Part shown: piece by piece, positions 34,164 through 42,016 of the stretch
How positions within the stretch are numbered: position 1 is the first letter of the stretch
How the letters are laid out: every line of letters starts with the position of its first letter
Assembly (NCBI GenBank): GCA_002720865.1
Contig: PBIO01000014.1
Coordinates: 558,001 to 622,000, forward strand
Source of the DNA: Halobacteriovorax sp.
GTDB lineage: Bacteria > Bdellovibrionota > Bacteriovoracia > Bacteriovoracales > Bacteriovoracaceae
Reading direction: 5' to 3'
Length of the DNA: 64,000 bases
Notes under the pieces: model-generated
The model's input: the letters and a program-made list of their open reading frames with translations, nothing else
Databases searched by the model: none
What the model was told of the DNA's origin: nothing
Made by a program: the position numbers and the translations under genes

Positions 34164-34976
34164 ATGAAACTCAGTATTGCCGCGAAAGACATTCTTTTAG
34201 GCACGAGCTTAGACTCAAAACTACAAAACTTAGATAAGCTTGAGTTTGACCTTCATGAACAAAATCCTCTTCCACTAAATCCAGGACGGGATGCAACAAT
34301 TTCTTTTAGTGATAATCAGATAAAATTTCCGAAGAAAAAGTCTCTAAAAGTGGAATCTAATCGAGGTCTAGCACTTCATTTTTTTGCTAATCATGAACTT
34401 CTCGCTATTGAAATGATGGCCGCAGCTCTTTATTGTTATCCCTCTCGAAATGAGGAAGACATTAAGTTCAAGAAAGGAATTCTTTCTGCCCTAAAGGATG
34501 AGCAAAAGCACTTTCGATTATACTGTGAGAGAATGAATCAGTTAGGTGTAGGTTTTGGGGACTTCCCATTGAATGATTTTTTCTGGAGACAGATGATACA
34601 TTTAAAATCTCCACAGGAATTCTTTGCTCTGATGTCCTTAACATTTGAAATGGCAAACTTAGACTTTTGTATTCACTATAAAGAGATATTTGAAGAGTTG
34701 GATGATGAGGAAACCTTAAAAGTTTTAAATACCGTTTTAGAAGATGAAATTACCCACGTTTCAATTGGCAGATACTGGCTTGAACAATGGAAACCAAATG
34801 GTTCTCTATGGGATTATTATAGAAAACTATTGCCTGAAAAGATTACTCCTTCGAGGGCGAAGGGGATGATTTTCTCTAGAGAAATTAGAGAGAAAGCAGG
34901 ACTTGAGTCTGCATTTATTGATGAATTAGAATCCTATAAAGATGACTTTAAGATAACAAATAGAAAAGAGTGGTAA
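34164..34976 (+). CDS. DUF455 ferritin-like protein
   Basis: About 270 residues of the ferritin-like DUF455 family, structurally related to the tRNA hydroxylase MiaE. Di-iron ligand candidates are arranged as two helical pairs: Glu in ANHELLAIEMM, E113-x-x-H116 in KDEQKHF, E162 in TFEMANLDF, and E195-x-x-H198 in EDEITHV. A short N-terminal part contains NPGRDATISF, common in the family. A GTG at 34161 is an alternative start. It lies directly behind the helicase stop and three bases before the ATP-grasp-like gene. The substrate is unknown; oxidation of an RNA base or small molecule is conceivable. Confidence 0.82.
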   Translation: MKLSIAAKDILLGTSLDSKLQNLDKLEFDLHEQNPLPLNPGRDATISFSDNQIKFPKKKSLKVESNRGLALHFFANHELLAIEMMAAALYCYPSRNEEDIKFKKGILSALKDEQKHFRLYCERMNQLGVGFGDFPLNDFFWRQMIHLKSPQEFFALMSLTFEMANLDFCIHYKEIFEELDDEETLKVLNTVLEDEITHVSIGRYWLEQWKPNGSLWDYYRKLLPEKITPSRAKGMIFSREIREKAGLESAFIDELESYKDDFKITNRKEW

Positions 34977-34979
34977 ACG

Positions 34980-36077
34980 ATGACTCTCTATAGAGCCAAT
35001 TTTGATTACGAAAGTGAGTTATTTTGGACCAAAAGAGATAATTGGGCCGTAGAGATGCTTGAGCATTTACTCTTTTATTGTATTGATAAAAAAGACACCC
35101 TCTATTCCTCTAAATCGTACCCGTTAGATTACCTAGCATTTCTAAAGGACGCTCTAGGTTTTACACCGAGACTTAGTTCAATAGGAGAGCCTGAAAACTG
35201 GTGGGGAAAACTTGAAAATATAAAAAATGAAAAGGTTTTAAATTCAAAAGTTACTTCTTTTGAGTTAGCAAACGACCTTAACTTAAATCATTCGAAAAGT
35301 CGGTTGATCACCAATATAAATGACCTTCAAGAATTTTTAAACACGGAAAAGGATATTTTCTTAAGACACCCCTATGAAAGAGCCGGGAGAGTCAGTTTTA
35401 GGTTAAATTCTAAAGAGGTATTTGAGAGTCAAAAAAATAAAATTGAAAAAGTTTTAGAGACGCAGCCTCTGCTGGGAGATTTATACTTTGAGTCAAGAAG
35501 ATGGGACCTAGGGACTTGCTTAATTCAAAATGGTGGTAAATTCGAGGTTGGTTTTCAAATCAAAAATTTAAATGACTCCCAAGGTGTTTTTAGGGGAGCT
35601 GTTTTGCTCGACGAGATTATTGAGTCTGAAGAATTAGAAAAGATAGGCAAAGCCTATTATAAATTGGGGGCCAGAGAGTTAATACAGATTGATAGCTTTG
35701 CTTATGATGGAGGAATCAACTGGTTATGTGAGGCAAACTATAGAAAGACGATGGGGTATGTCGTTAGCAAATTAAAAAGAATGGTTCCACCGGAGGAGTC
35801 TGTAGCATTTTTGATGACTCCAAAGTCTTGGATGAAAGAATTTATTACTCATAAGCAATTACTAAAAGTATTAGAAGACTTAGAAGGGGTTTTTCCACTT
35901 TCACCAGTTGAGAATCCAATTTATTGTTGGTTAATTAGTGCAGATGGAAGAGAAAACTTACTCACAAAAGCTAAGGAATTATGGGCCCTTGTGGCTAAGG
36001 ATGGACAAGAATTTCCTAGTATTTATGAAAAAATCTTGCCCGATAAAAAAACTCCAGAAATTAAACTCCCCATTTAA
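34980..36077 (+). CDS. ATP-grasp-like protein
   Basis: 365 residues. The middle and C-terminal parts look like an ATP-grasp fold: SKSRLITNINDLQEFL, IFLRHPYERAGRVSFRL (phosphate-loop strand), QPLLGDLYFESRRWDLGTC (adenine/hinge region), GARELIQIDSFAYDG and the metal-binding LCEANYRKTMGYVV (E-x-N-x-R). The N-terminal about 100 residues are unrecognised. ATP-grasp enzymes ligate a carboxylate to an amine through an acyl phosphate. The tight spacing to the DUF455 gene suggests a two-step reaction with it. Assignment is from motifs only. Confidence 0.65.
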   Translation: MTLYRANFDYESELFWTKRDNWAVEMLEHLLFYCIDKKDTLYSSKSYPLDYLAFLKDALGFTPRLSSIGEPENWWGKLENIKNEKVLNSKVTSFELANDLNLNHSKSRLITNINDLQEFLNTEKDIFLRHPYERAGRVSFRLNSKEVFESQKNKIEKVLETQPLLGDLYFESRRWDLGTCLIQNGGKFEVGFQIKNLNDSQGVFRGAVLLDEIIESEELEKIGKAYYKLGARELIQIDSFAYDGGINWLCEANYRKTMGYVVSKLKRMVPPEESVAFLMTPKSWMKEFITHKQLLKVLEDLEGVFPLSPVENPIYCWLISADGRENLLTKAKELWALVAKDGQEFPSIYEKILPDKKTPEIKLPI

Positions 36078-36212
36078 TCGCCTGAGAGAGAATTGCTCAA
36101 GTATACTTTTCTTTTAATATTAATACCTTAAGTGATATCAACAAAAATTCGATAAGTTATAATGTTAATAGATACGAAAGTATTTATTTTGAACTTTAGT
36201 AAGGTCATCTAA

Positions 36213-37358
36213 ATGTTTGAAGACTTGATTGAAAAATTAAAAGCATCCATTGAGGAGCTACGAAAGAAACTGCCAGGTGGTGGCGGTGACGACGACGAGT
36301 ATGAAGATGATGATGACTATGAAGAAAAGTACCATGATGATGGTGACGAAGACGATGAGGGAAAAACAGTAAAGGTTCAAATAAAAGATCTTCTACAGGA
36401 AGGTGGCGAATCTGAAGATGAAGAAGCTGGTCCAAAAGAAAAAACGAAAAAAATATATACTGACGAAGACGATGAAGATGAAGACGATGAAGAAGACGAG
36501 GATGCAGACGCTGCGGCTCAAAAAAGAAAAAAGATTATTATCTATGCTGTGGCAGTACTTCTTATTGGGTTCTTACTTAAAGATGAGTTCATGCCTCCTG
36601 AGCCGGACCCTGTTGCGGTCCCAGTCGTAAAGCCTAAAAAACGAAAGCGAAAGAAACGAAAAAAACCTAAAAAAGTAGTTGAAGCTCCTGCTCAAGAGAA
36701 ACCAGCTGAAAAGCCAGCTGAAGCGGTCCCTGAAGCTGAGGCACCTAAGCCAGTAGTAGATGTTCCACCGGAAACGGCAGTAGGTTTACCTGAAGAGAAT
36801 AAGCCAGAGCCGACTGCTGCACCAGTGGTTGAAGCTCCAAAAGAGGAAACACCAGCAGAGCCAGTAGAAGCTCCAGCGGTTGAAGAGCCTAAAGCAACTG
36901 AATCAGAAGCTGCCACTGAAGTTACAGAGGTGTCAAAGCCTGCTGAAGACACTGGACTCGATATTCAACTAGGTGAAGAAACAGCTCCAAAGGTGGAAGA
37001 AAAACCGGCCGTCGATATGGCATCAAAAATTGAAAAGAAGCTAGAGTATGTCGCTCCTCCAAATTATGAGAGAAGTGGTCGAGGATTAATCTATAATTGT
37101 GTTGGAAAGCATTGGGCCTGTGTTGATAAGTTTAGTTACTTAACTTGTAAGGAAAACACAAAATGGTCTGGTCAAAATGCAAAGAAACCAGAATGTGTAA
37201 TCAAAAATGTCTACGCCTCTGTTGAGGACTGTAGCATTATCCAAAAACATTATATTGAGTCTTCTGAGCCAACTGGGTTTTGTGACAATATCCCAGGAGT
37301 GGAGAGTAAAGAAGTCGCTGAAGAAGTTTCAGAAGAAGTCGACTTACTAGGAGAGTAG
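36213..37358 (+). CDS. Acidic single-span membrane protein with Pro/Glu/Ala-rich linker
   Basis: 381 residues. An N-terminal helix (MFEDLIEKLKASIEELRKKL) leads into a run of Asp/Glu (24-100). One membrane span KIIIYAVAVLLIGFLL follows (about 107-122), then a very basic patch PKKRKRKKRKKPKK (141-154). A long Pro-Ala-Glu-Lys linker of about 110 residues resembles TonB-like linkers. The C-terminal domain has seven Cys (YNCVGKHWACVDKFSYLTC and so on), probably in the periplasm. This is the shape of a protein that bridges inner membrane and periplasm. I cannot name a family; gliding or secretion scaffolds have a similar outline. Confidence 0.75.
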   Translation: MFEDLIEKLKASIEELRKKLPGGGGDDDEYEDDDDYEEKYHDDGDEDDEGKTVKVQIKDLLQEGGESEDEEAGPKEKTKKIYTDEDDEDEDDEEDEDADAAAQKRKKIIIYAVAVLLIGFLLKDEFMPPEPDPVAVPVVKPKKRKRKKRKKPKKVVEAPAQEKPAEKPAEAVPEAEAPKPVVDVPPETAVGLPEENKPEPTAAPVVEAPKEETPAEPVEAPAVEEPKATESEAATEVTEVSKPAEDTGLDIQLGEETAPKVEEKPAVDMASKIEKKLEYVAPPNYERSGRGLIYNCVGKHWACVDKFSYLTCKENTKWSGQNAKKPECVIKNVYASVEDCSIIQKHYIESSEPTGFCDNIPGVESKEVAEEVSEEVDLLGE

Positions 37359-37365
37359 AAAAGAG

Positions 37366-38079
37366 TTACCAGCCTCGGTATCCTTCTTTTTTCCTCTCTT
37401 TCTTTTTAACTTTTACTTCTTTTCCATCGACGACTTTAGTGTGATCAAATGTCCATTCAACCTTTTCCTCGTCATCAAAAGGCCATTGAACAAAGCTTGG
37501 TCTAAAAATAAGTGTGAATCCTTCTTGCATCCTAACATCAGCGACAGCACAAGCTTTACCCATCAAGGTCCAAAATTTTTCTTTCCCATGATAAGACTGT
37601 CTGACAGAAGTTATTGGACCTGGAAAAAATCCAAACTCACCCTCTTTGAGCCAATCGAGCTTATAGGCAATATTATTAGAATCAACTAATGTAATTCTCC
37701 ACTGATCAAGTGAATTGACTCTTTCAAACTCTTTAATCGTAAGAATCGTATCAACACAAACTTTATCATTTATAAATTTTTTGTTTAGATTATCTTTAAA
37801 CCGAAGGGATTGTTTTCTCGTTAGATTTTTCCCTGCGATTACTTCTTTAGCTAAGGCCTGGACATAAGCCTTGCTGATTGGAAAAGCTAAGATTTGGTAA
37901 TTTCCCCCCGCCATTGAGCTCTTCCTAGAAAGATTATCTTTAATCCTATCGCTAGTAAGTCCTTCGGTCCCAATACCGGTTATATAGGCTTCAGAATAAT
38001 CAATGACCTTTTGTTTCGGTAAAAAAAATGAACAAGAAGAAAGCGTGAGCAATGATAAAATGGCGAATAAAGTTCTCAT
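37366..38079 (-). CDS. Lipoprotein of unknown function
   Basis: 237 residues beginning MRTLFAILSLLTLSSCSFFLPKQ, with lipobox LSSC (lipidated Cys16). The mature part contains SEAYITGIGTEGLTSDRIKDNL, AYVQALAKEV and a C-terminal lysine-rich end (KVKKKERKKEGYRGW). Two further cysteines could pair in the periplasm. Not recognised. It is separated by only seven bases from the end of the convergent acidic protein gene and follows the HD-GYP gene on the same strand by about 40 bases; a functional link is not evident. Confidence 0.7.
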   Translation of the reverse strand: MRTLFAILSLLTLSSCSFFLPKQKVIDYSEAYITGIGTEGLTSDRIKDNLSRKSSMAGGNYQILAFPISKAYVQALAKEVIAGKNLTRKQSLRFKDNLNKKFINDKVCVDTILTIKEFERVNSLDQWRITLVDSNNIAYKLDWLKEGEFGFFPGPITSVRQSYHGKEKFWTLMGKACAVADVRMQEGFTLIFRPSFVQWPFDDEEKVEWTFDHTKVVDGKEVKVKKKERKKEGYRGW

Positions 38080-38118
38080 GAACTAAGTATGCCTATGAAA
38101 TTTTGGTTAGAAAAGCTC

Positions 38119-38853
38119 TTAAGCCGCGTCTTTTTTAAACTGGCCCTCAATGATTTTTAAAGAGAAAGTATCTGATTTCTCAGCTCTATCCTTAGTCATC
38201 GCTTTAACAAAGTTTTTGACTAGCTCTGGGTCAAACTGAGAGCCCGCAAACTCTTCAAGCTCAGCAAAGGCAACTTCGTAAGGGAGACCTTTTCTGTAGG
38301 GTCTGGTTGAGGTCATCGCGTCAAAAGTGTCCGCAATAAGAATAATTCTTGAAAATAAAGGAATCTCTTCACCTTTTAGGCCGTCGGGATATCCACGCCC
38401 ATCATATCTTTCATGATGATGTTTTGCATTTTTAGCAACTTCTTCAAAAGGCTCAAAGCCTTCAAGTATTTCAGCTGATTTTGATGGATGTTGCTTCATT
38501 TGTAAGAACTCTTCGTCATCAAGTCTGGCTGGCTTTAAAAGGACTGCATCTGGAACTGCTATCTTTCCAATATCATGAAATAAAGCTGACATTTCTAAGT
38601 CATATAAAGTCTCATCGTCAAAGCCCATTTCTTCCCCAAGTTTTAGGGCAAAATGAGTTACCCTTAAACTATGGCCAAAAGTATAGTGATCCTTGCAATC
38701 TAAGGCCTGAAGGATAGAGCGCACCGCTTGCTCGCAAACAGATTTTTGCTTTTGCTTTAATTCTTTAATTTCTGCAGCTAGATCCTTCACACTTTTTTCA
38801 GAGCTACTTTGCCTGAGAGGAAGTACGTCTGCATCTTTATTTACTTTTTTCAT
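38119..38853 (-). CDS. HD-GYP domain protein, probable cyclic-di-GMP phosphodiesterase
   Basis: The 244 residues comprise a short coiled coil (20-40) and a full HD-GYP domain: GHSLRVTHFALKLG, H93-D94 in LFHDIGKIAVPD, KQHPSKSAEIL, HHHERYDGRGYPDGLKGEEIPLFSRI (145-170) and ADTFDAMTSTRPYR. All metal ligands appear present, so it should hydrolyse cyclic-di-GMP (or a related cyclic dinucleotide). No receiver or membrane domain is attached. The start ATG has no clear ribosome site. It is divergent from the degenerate PP2C-like gene, with 239 bases between them; that gap shows no terminator or clear promoter. Confidence 0.9.
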   Translation of the reverse strand: MKKVNKDADVLPLRQSSSEKSVKDLAAEIKELKQKQKSVCEQAVRSILQALDCKDHYTFGHSLRVTHFALKLGEEMGFDDETLYDLEMSALFHDIGKIAVPDAVLLKPARLDDEEFLQMKQHPSKSAEILEGFEPFEEVAKNAKHHHERYDGRGYPDGLKGEEIPLFSRIILIADTFDAMTSTRPYRKGLPYEVAFAELEEFAGSQFDPELVKNFVKAMTKDRAEKSDTFSLKIIEGQFKKDAA

Positions 38854-39092
38854 ATAGCCAATCCAAATGGTCGGTTAATGTCCTTGTTCTATTTTAAAGG
38901 ACTAACAGGTACTTTTCGGCATTTGGGGTCCATTTCTTTAGTTGAAGCATAGACAACTTAATAATTTCAGCGGCTTAATTTAAATGGGGTTTTTAAGGCA
39001 AGTGCCATTTTCATAGGGCATTCTAGTTAAGTATTTGGAATCTTTAAGTTACTAACTGTTCAAAATACCGAAGCGGAAGTATCATAGGGGGC

Positions 39093-40247
39093 GTGAATAG
39101 ACTCATCTTTATATCCAAAGGAATGGAAGAAGGGGACCGAGCTGCTTATATTGAAAAAATAGCAGAAGAACTTGGTACTGTTTTTCAAAAACATGAACTA
39201 GGCGAAGCCCTAGAAGATCCAGGATTTTTATCTGATCGAGGGCAATGGCTCTTTTTATCTTGGCCCTTATGCCAAGAATCCCAAAAACTCATTAATGATT
39301 TGAAGATAGGCTTTTATCTTTTATACGATGGCTCGCAAGAACATGAGCCTGAATTCCTAAGGTTTCTTGAAAGTGATCGTAACTTAATATCTCCAATCGA
39401 TACGACTAGAGATCATAGGTTTCATATTCCGCTCCTTAGGAATGCCTCCCCTAGTTCACAAGATGAAAATCGAAAAGAGCTTCTTGGGGTAGGAGAAAAT
39501 TTAAATAAGATGATTGAGTTTTCAATGGCGGAACTTCAAAGAGTTAAAAGGCTCCATGAGCAAGTTGTTCCTATGAAGAACGATAACTTTAAAGGAGTTA
39601 AAATTCTTTCTAAGTTTGCCGCAGGAGAAGGGGCCGGTGGAGAGTTTTTTGATATAGTTAAAGGCGAACAAGAAGTTTTATTACTTCTGACAAATACAAC
39701 TAGTTACGTCGCTTCATCCATTATCTTATCTCATTTTGAAAAGCTAAGGGCATATAGCGAATTTGGAGAGAAGAGGTTAACTGATTTTATCTTAGGTCTA
39801 TCAGGCGAGTTAAAAGATTTAGGTCTTTTAGACATGAATGATACTGAAGCCCTTCAGCTTCTTGTTGTAAAAATAGATTTAAATAAAATGAAATTTAAAG
39901 GTTTTCAGTTTGGGAAGACTGAGCTTATCTCCTCGAAAGGGCATGTCTTAGGTACTAACGACTTTCCTTTAAATAAAGAGTTTTTAAGTCAGTCTGAATT
40001 TGGGTTTGATCTTGAAAGAGGGGAAAGGCTCGTGATTTCTAGTCCTGGGGTTAGGAAAAATTGCGGCGGATTTATGGACGAAAAAAAATACGAAGATTTC
40101 GTTCGAGAACGCTTACCTCTTGGGGCAAGAGATTTATTAAATGAAGTATATTTTCAACTAAAAAAGAAAAGAGATTCAGATTTTTTAAAATTTGATGCAT
40201 CTGTTATTTATATTGAGGTAGATAAAAATGTTATTGTTGAAGTTTAG
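39093..40247 (+). CDS. Degenerate PP2C/SpoIIE-like protein
   Basis: 384 residues. Residues 150-380 follow the outline of the SpoIIE/RsbU phosphatase domain: LHEQVVPMKNDNFKGVKILSKFAAGEGAGGEFFDIVKGEQEVLLLLTNTTSYVASSIILSHFEKL. The metal-binding Asp are changed: family GGDxxD reads GGE184FFD, the iaDvsGHG motif reads LTNTTSY, and the late tDG/E motif reads SSPGV. It is therefore probably not an active phosphatase. The first 115 residues are mixed alpha/beta and unrecognised. The start is GTG after AGGGGGC. Its last 20 bases overlap the next gene. Confidence 0.6.
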   Translation: MNRLIFISKGMEEGDRAAYIEKIAEELGTVFQKHELGEALEDPGFLSDRGQWLFLSWPLCQESQKLINDLKIGFYLLYDGSQEHEPEFLRFLESDRNLISPIDTTRDHRFHIPLLRNASPSSQDENRKELLGVGENLNKMIEFSMAELQRVKRLHEQVVPMKNDNFKGVKILSKFAAGEGAGGEFFDIVKGEQEVLLLLTNTTSYVASSIILSHFEKLRAYSEFGEKRLTDFILGLSGELKDLGLLDMNDTEALQLLVVKIDLNKMKFKGFQFGKTELISSKGHVLGTNDFPLNKEFLSQSEFGFDLERGERLVISSPGVRKNCGGFMDEKKYEDFVRERLPLGARDLLNEVYFQLKKKRDSDFLKFDASVIYIEVDKNVIVEV

Positions 40248-40842
40248 CACCGCGATTTTGTTTCTGTTTGTTTCTTCAAATGCTTTTTCAATGTTTACGG
40301 AAAAAGAATGTCTAGATGCCGGATTTAGCATAAATGTTGCCCATAAAGACAAAATTACTTTTGGAATGGCGCAAACGAAATTAAAAGTGATGAAAGATAA
40401 ATGTGAAATTATTGTTTCTCACCAAAAATTAAAATTTATAAAGAACCAGTGGAAGGTTGATGTTTGTAGAGAGCCTGTTCATATTAAGGCTGGTTTTACA
40501 GGGGTAGAAGTTCTAAAGAAAAGTGGAAGCTGTCCAAATAAAAAAGAGCCAGAGTTCTGTGAAGCACTAGTTAAGATTAGAGAAATTATTCAAGATGATG
40601 GACTAATCTTTGCCAAGGGAGAGAAAGAGAACCTCTCCACTGATCATGGGAAAATTTATTGCGCTTATCAGTTACTTGGTGGCTATTTAGATGGAAATCG
40701 AATTTATAGCAGATATGCCAAAAGCACTAAATCGATGACGGCCCCAGCTCCGGTTCATCCACTTACTCCAGTGGAATCTTCGCCATCAGTGGATCCAGTC
40801 CAGCCTGCTTCAGATAAGCAGACTGAAGATGGAACCTTTTAA
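40228..40842 (+). CDS. Small exported protein, unknown function
   Basis: 204 residues with a signal peptide (MLLLKFSTAILFLFVSSNAFS, cut before MFTEKEC). Six cysteines are spread through the central domain (CLDAGF, KCEII, CREPVH, SCPNKKEPEFC, IYCAYQ). A Pro/Ser-rich C-terminal tail (APAPVHPLTPVESSPSVDPV) may pass through the cell wall. Not recognised. It starts inside the end of the PP2C-like gene (20-base overlap), which implies co-translation, and ends four bases before a convergent gene. Confidence 0.65.
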   Translation: MLLLKFSTAILFLFVSSNAFSMFTEKECLDAGFSINVAHKDKITFGMAQTKLKVMKDKCEIIVSHQKLKFIKNQWKVDVCREPVHIKAGFTGVEVLKKSGSCPNKKEPEFCEALVKIREIIQDDGLIFAKGEKENLSTDHGKIYCAYQLLGGYLDGNRIYSRYAKSTKSMTAPAPVHPLTPVESSPSVDPVQPASDKQTEDGTF

Positions 40843-40846
40843 AAAA

Positions 40847-42016
40847 CTATTTTACAGCTTTAAAGGCCTTATCTAAATCAGAGATAAGGTCATCTACGTC
40901 TTCAATCCCAACTGAAAGTCTAATAAGATTGTCGTGAATTCCAATTTTCTCTCTTACTTTCTTTGGAATAGAAGCGTGAGTCATAATGGCAGGATGTTCA
41001 ATTAAACTTTCAACACCTCCAAGTGATTCGGCTAGGGCAAAAAGCTTTACCGAGGAGAGAAATTTTTTGCTCTCTTTGACTCCACCTTTTAGGAAAAAAG
41101 TAATCATTCCTCCAAATCCATGCATTTGCTTCTTCGCAATTTTATGTTGTGGATGGGATTTAAGTCCCGGGTATACAACAGAGTCAACCTGCTTGTGAGA
41201 CTCAAGGTACTTAGCGATCTTTATTGCATTTCTCTCGTGCTCTTTCATTCTAATGGCAAGAGTTTTAATACCTCTTAAAACTAACCAAGAATCAAAAGGT
41301 GATTGGCTTGGGCCAATAGAGTTTTGTAGATACCAAACTTTTTCATAAACCTTTTTATTGTTTGTCATAAGACAACCGCCGACTACGTCACTATGACCAT
41401 TGATATACTTAGTCATCGAATGCATCACTAGGTCAGCACCAAGAGCGAGTGGGTTTTGAAAAATTGGACTCATAAAAGTATTATCAACCATAGTAAGGGT
41501 CTTGTACTTTTTTGCTATCTTTGCCGTCTTAGAAATATCCGTAATCTTTAAAAGAGGGTTTGTAGGGGCCTCAAGCCAAAGCAAAGCTGGCTTATGTTCT
41601 TTAAGAGTGGCTTCAACAAGTTTTGTATCTGTCGTATCGATGAAGATAAAGTTATAGGCCTTATTTAAAATAGTCGTGAAGAGTCTATATGTCCCGCCGT
41701 AAACATCATCACCGCAAACGATAGTAGAACCTTCTTCGAAACTCTTAAGAACCAGAGTCGCAACTGACATTCCACTGGACATCGCTAAAGCATACTTCGC
41801 TCCCTCAAGTGCCGCGAGATTTTCCTCTAGTCTTGTTCGTGTGGGGTTATGACTTCTTGTATACTCATAACCTTTATGTTTTCCAGGTGATGACTGAACA
41901 AAAGTTGAAGTTTGAAAGATTGGAGGCATGATGGCTCCGGTTTCCTTATCCGGCTCGCCGCCCGCATGAATGACTTTAGTGGCAAGCTTTAAGCTTTCTA
42001 ACTCTTTCCTTTTCAT
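40847..42016 (-). CDS. Cystathionine gamma-lyase/synthase-type PLP enzyme
   Basis: Cys/Met-metabolism PLP enzyme of 389 residues. Motifs: YEYTRSHNPTRTRLEENLAALEGAKYALAMSSGMSV, the PLP lysine K203 in MHSMTKYINGHSDVVGG, and LAESLGGVESLIEHPAIMTH. Cystathionine gamma-lyase, gamma-synthase and beta-lyase share these features. The gene follows a cystathionine beta-synthase by a TAATG overlap, so the gamma-lyase role (cystathionine to cysteine plus 2-oxobutyrate) is the most likely one. That choice is inference from context. Confidence 0.92.
   Translation of the reverse strand: MKRKELESLKLATKVIHAGGEPDKETGAIMPPIFQTSTFVQSSPGKHKGYEYTRSHNPTRTRLEENLAALEGAKYALAMSSGMSVATLVLKSFEEGSTIVCGDDVYGGTYRLFTTILNKAYNFIFIDTTDTKLVEATLKEHKPALLWLEAPTNPLLKITDISKTAKIAKKYKTLTMVDNTFMSPIFQNPLALGADLVMHSMTKYINGHSDVVGGCLMTNNKKVYEKVWYLQNSIGPSQSPFDSWLVLRGIKTLAIRMKEHERNAIKIAKYLESHKQVDSVVYPGLKSHPQHKIAKKQMHGFGGMITFFLKGGVKESKKFLSSVKLFALAESLGGVESLIEHPAIMTHASIPKKVREKIGIHDNLIRLSVGIEDVDDLISDLDKAFKAVK

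Noticed and set aside
36692-36952. Minus-strand Ala/Ser/Gly/Thr-rich frame inside the acidic protein gene
   Set aside because: It is the mirror of the Pro/Ala/Glu linker and has no independent support.
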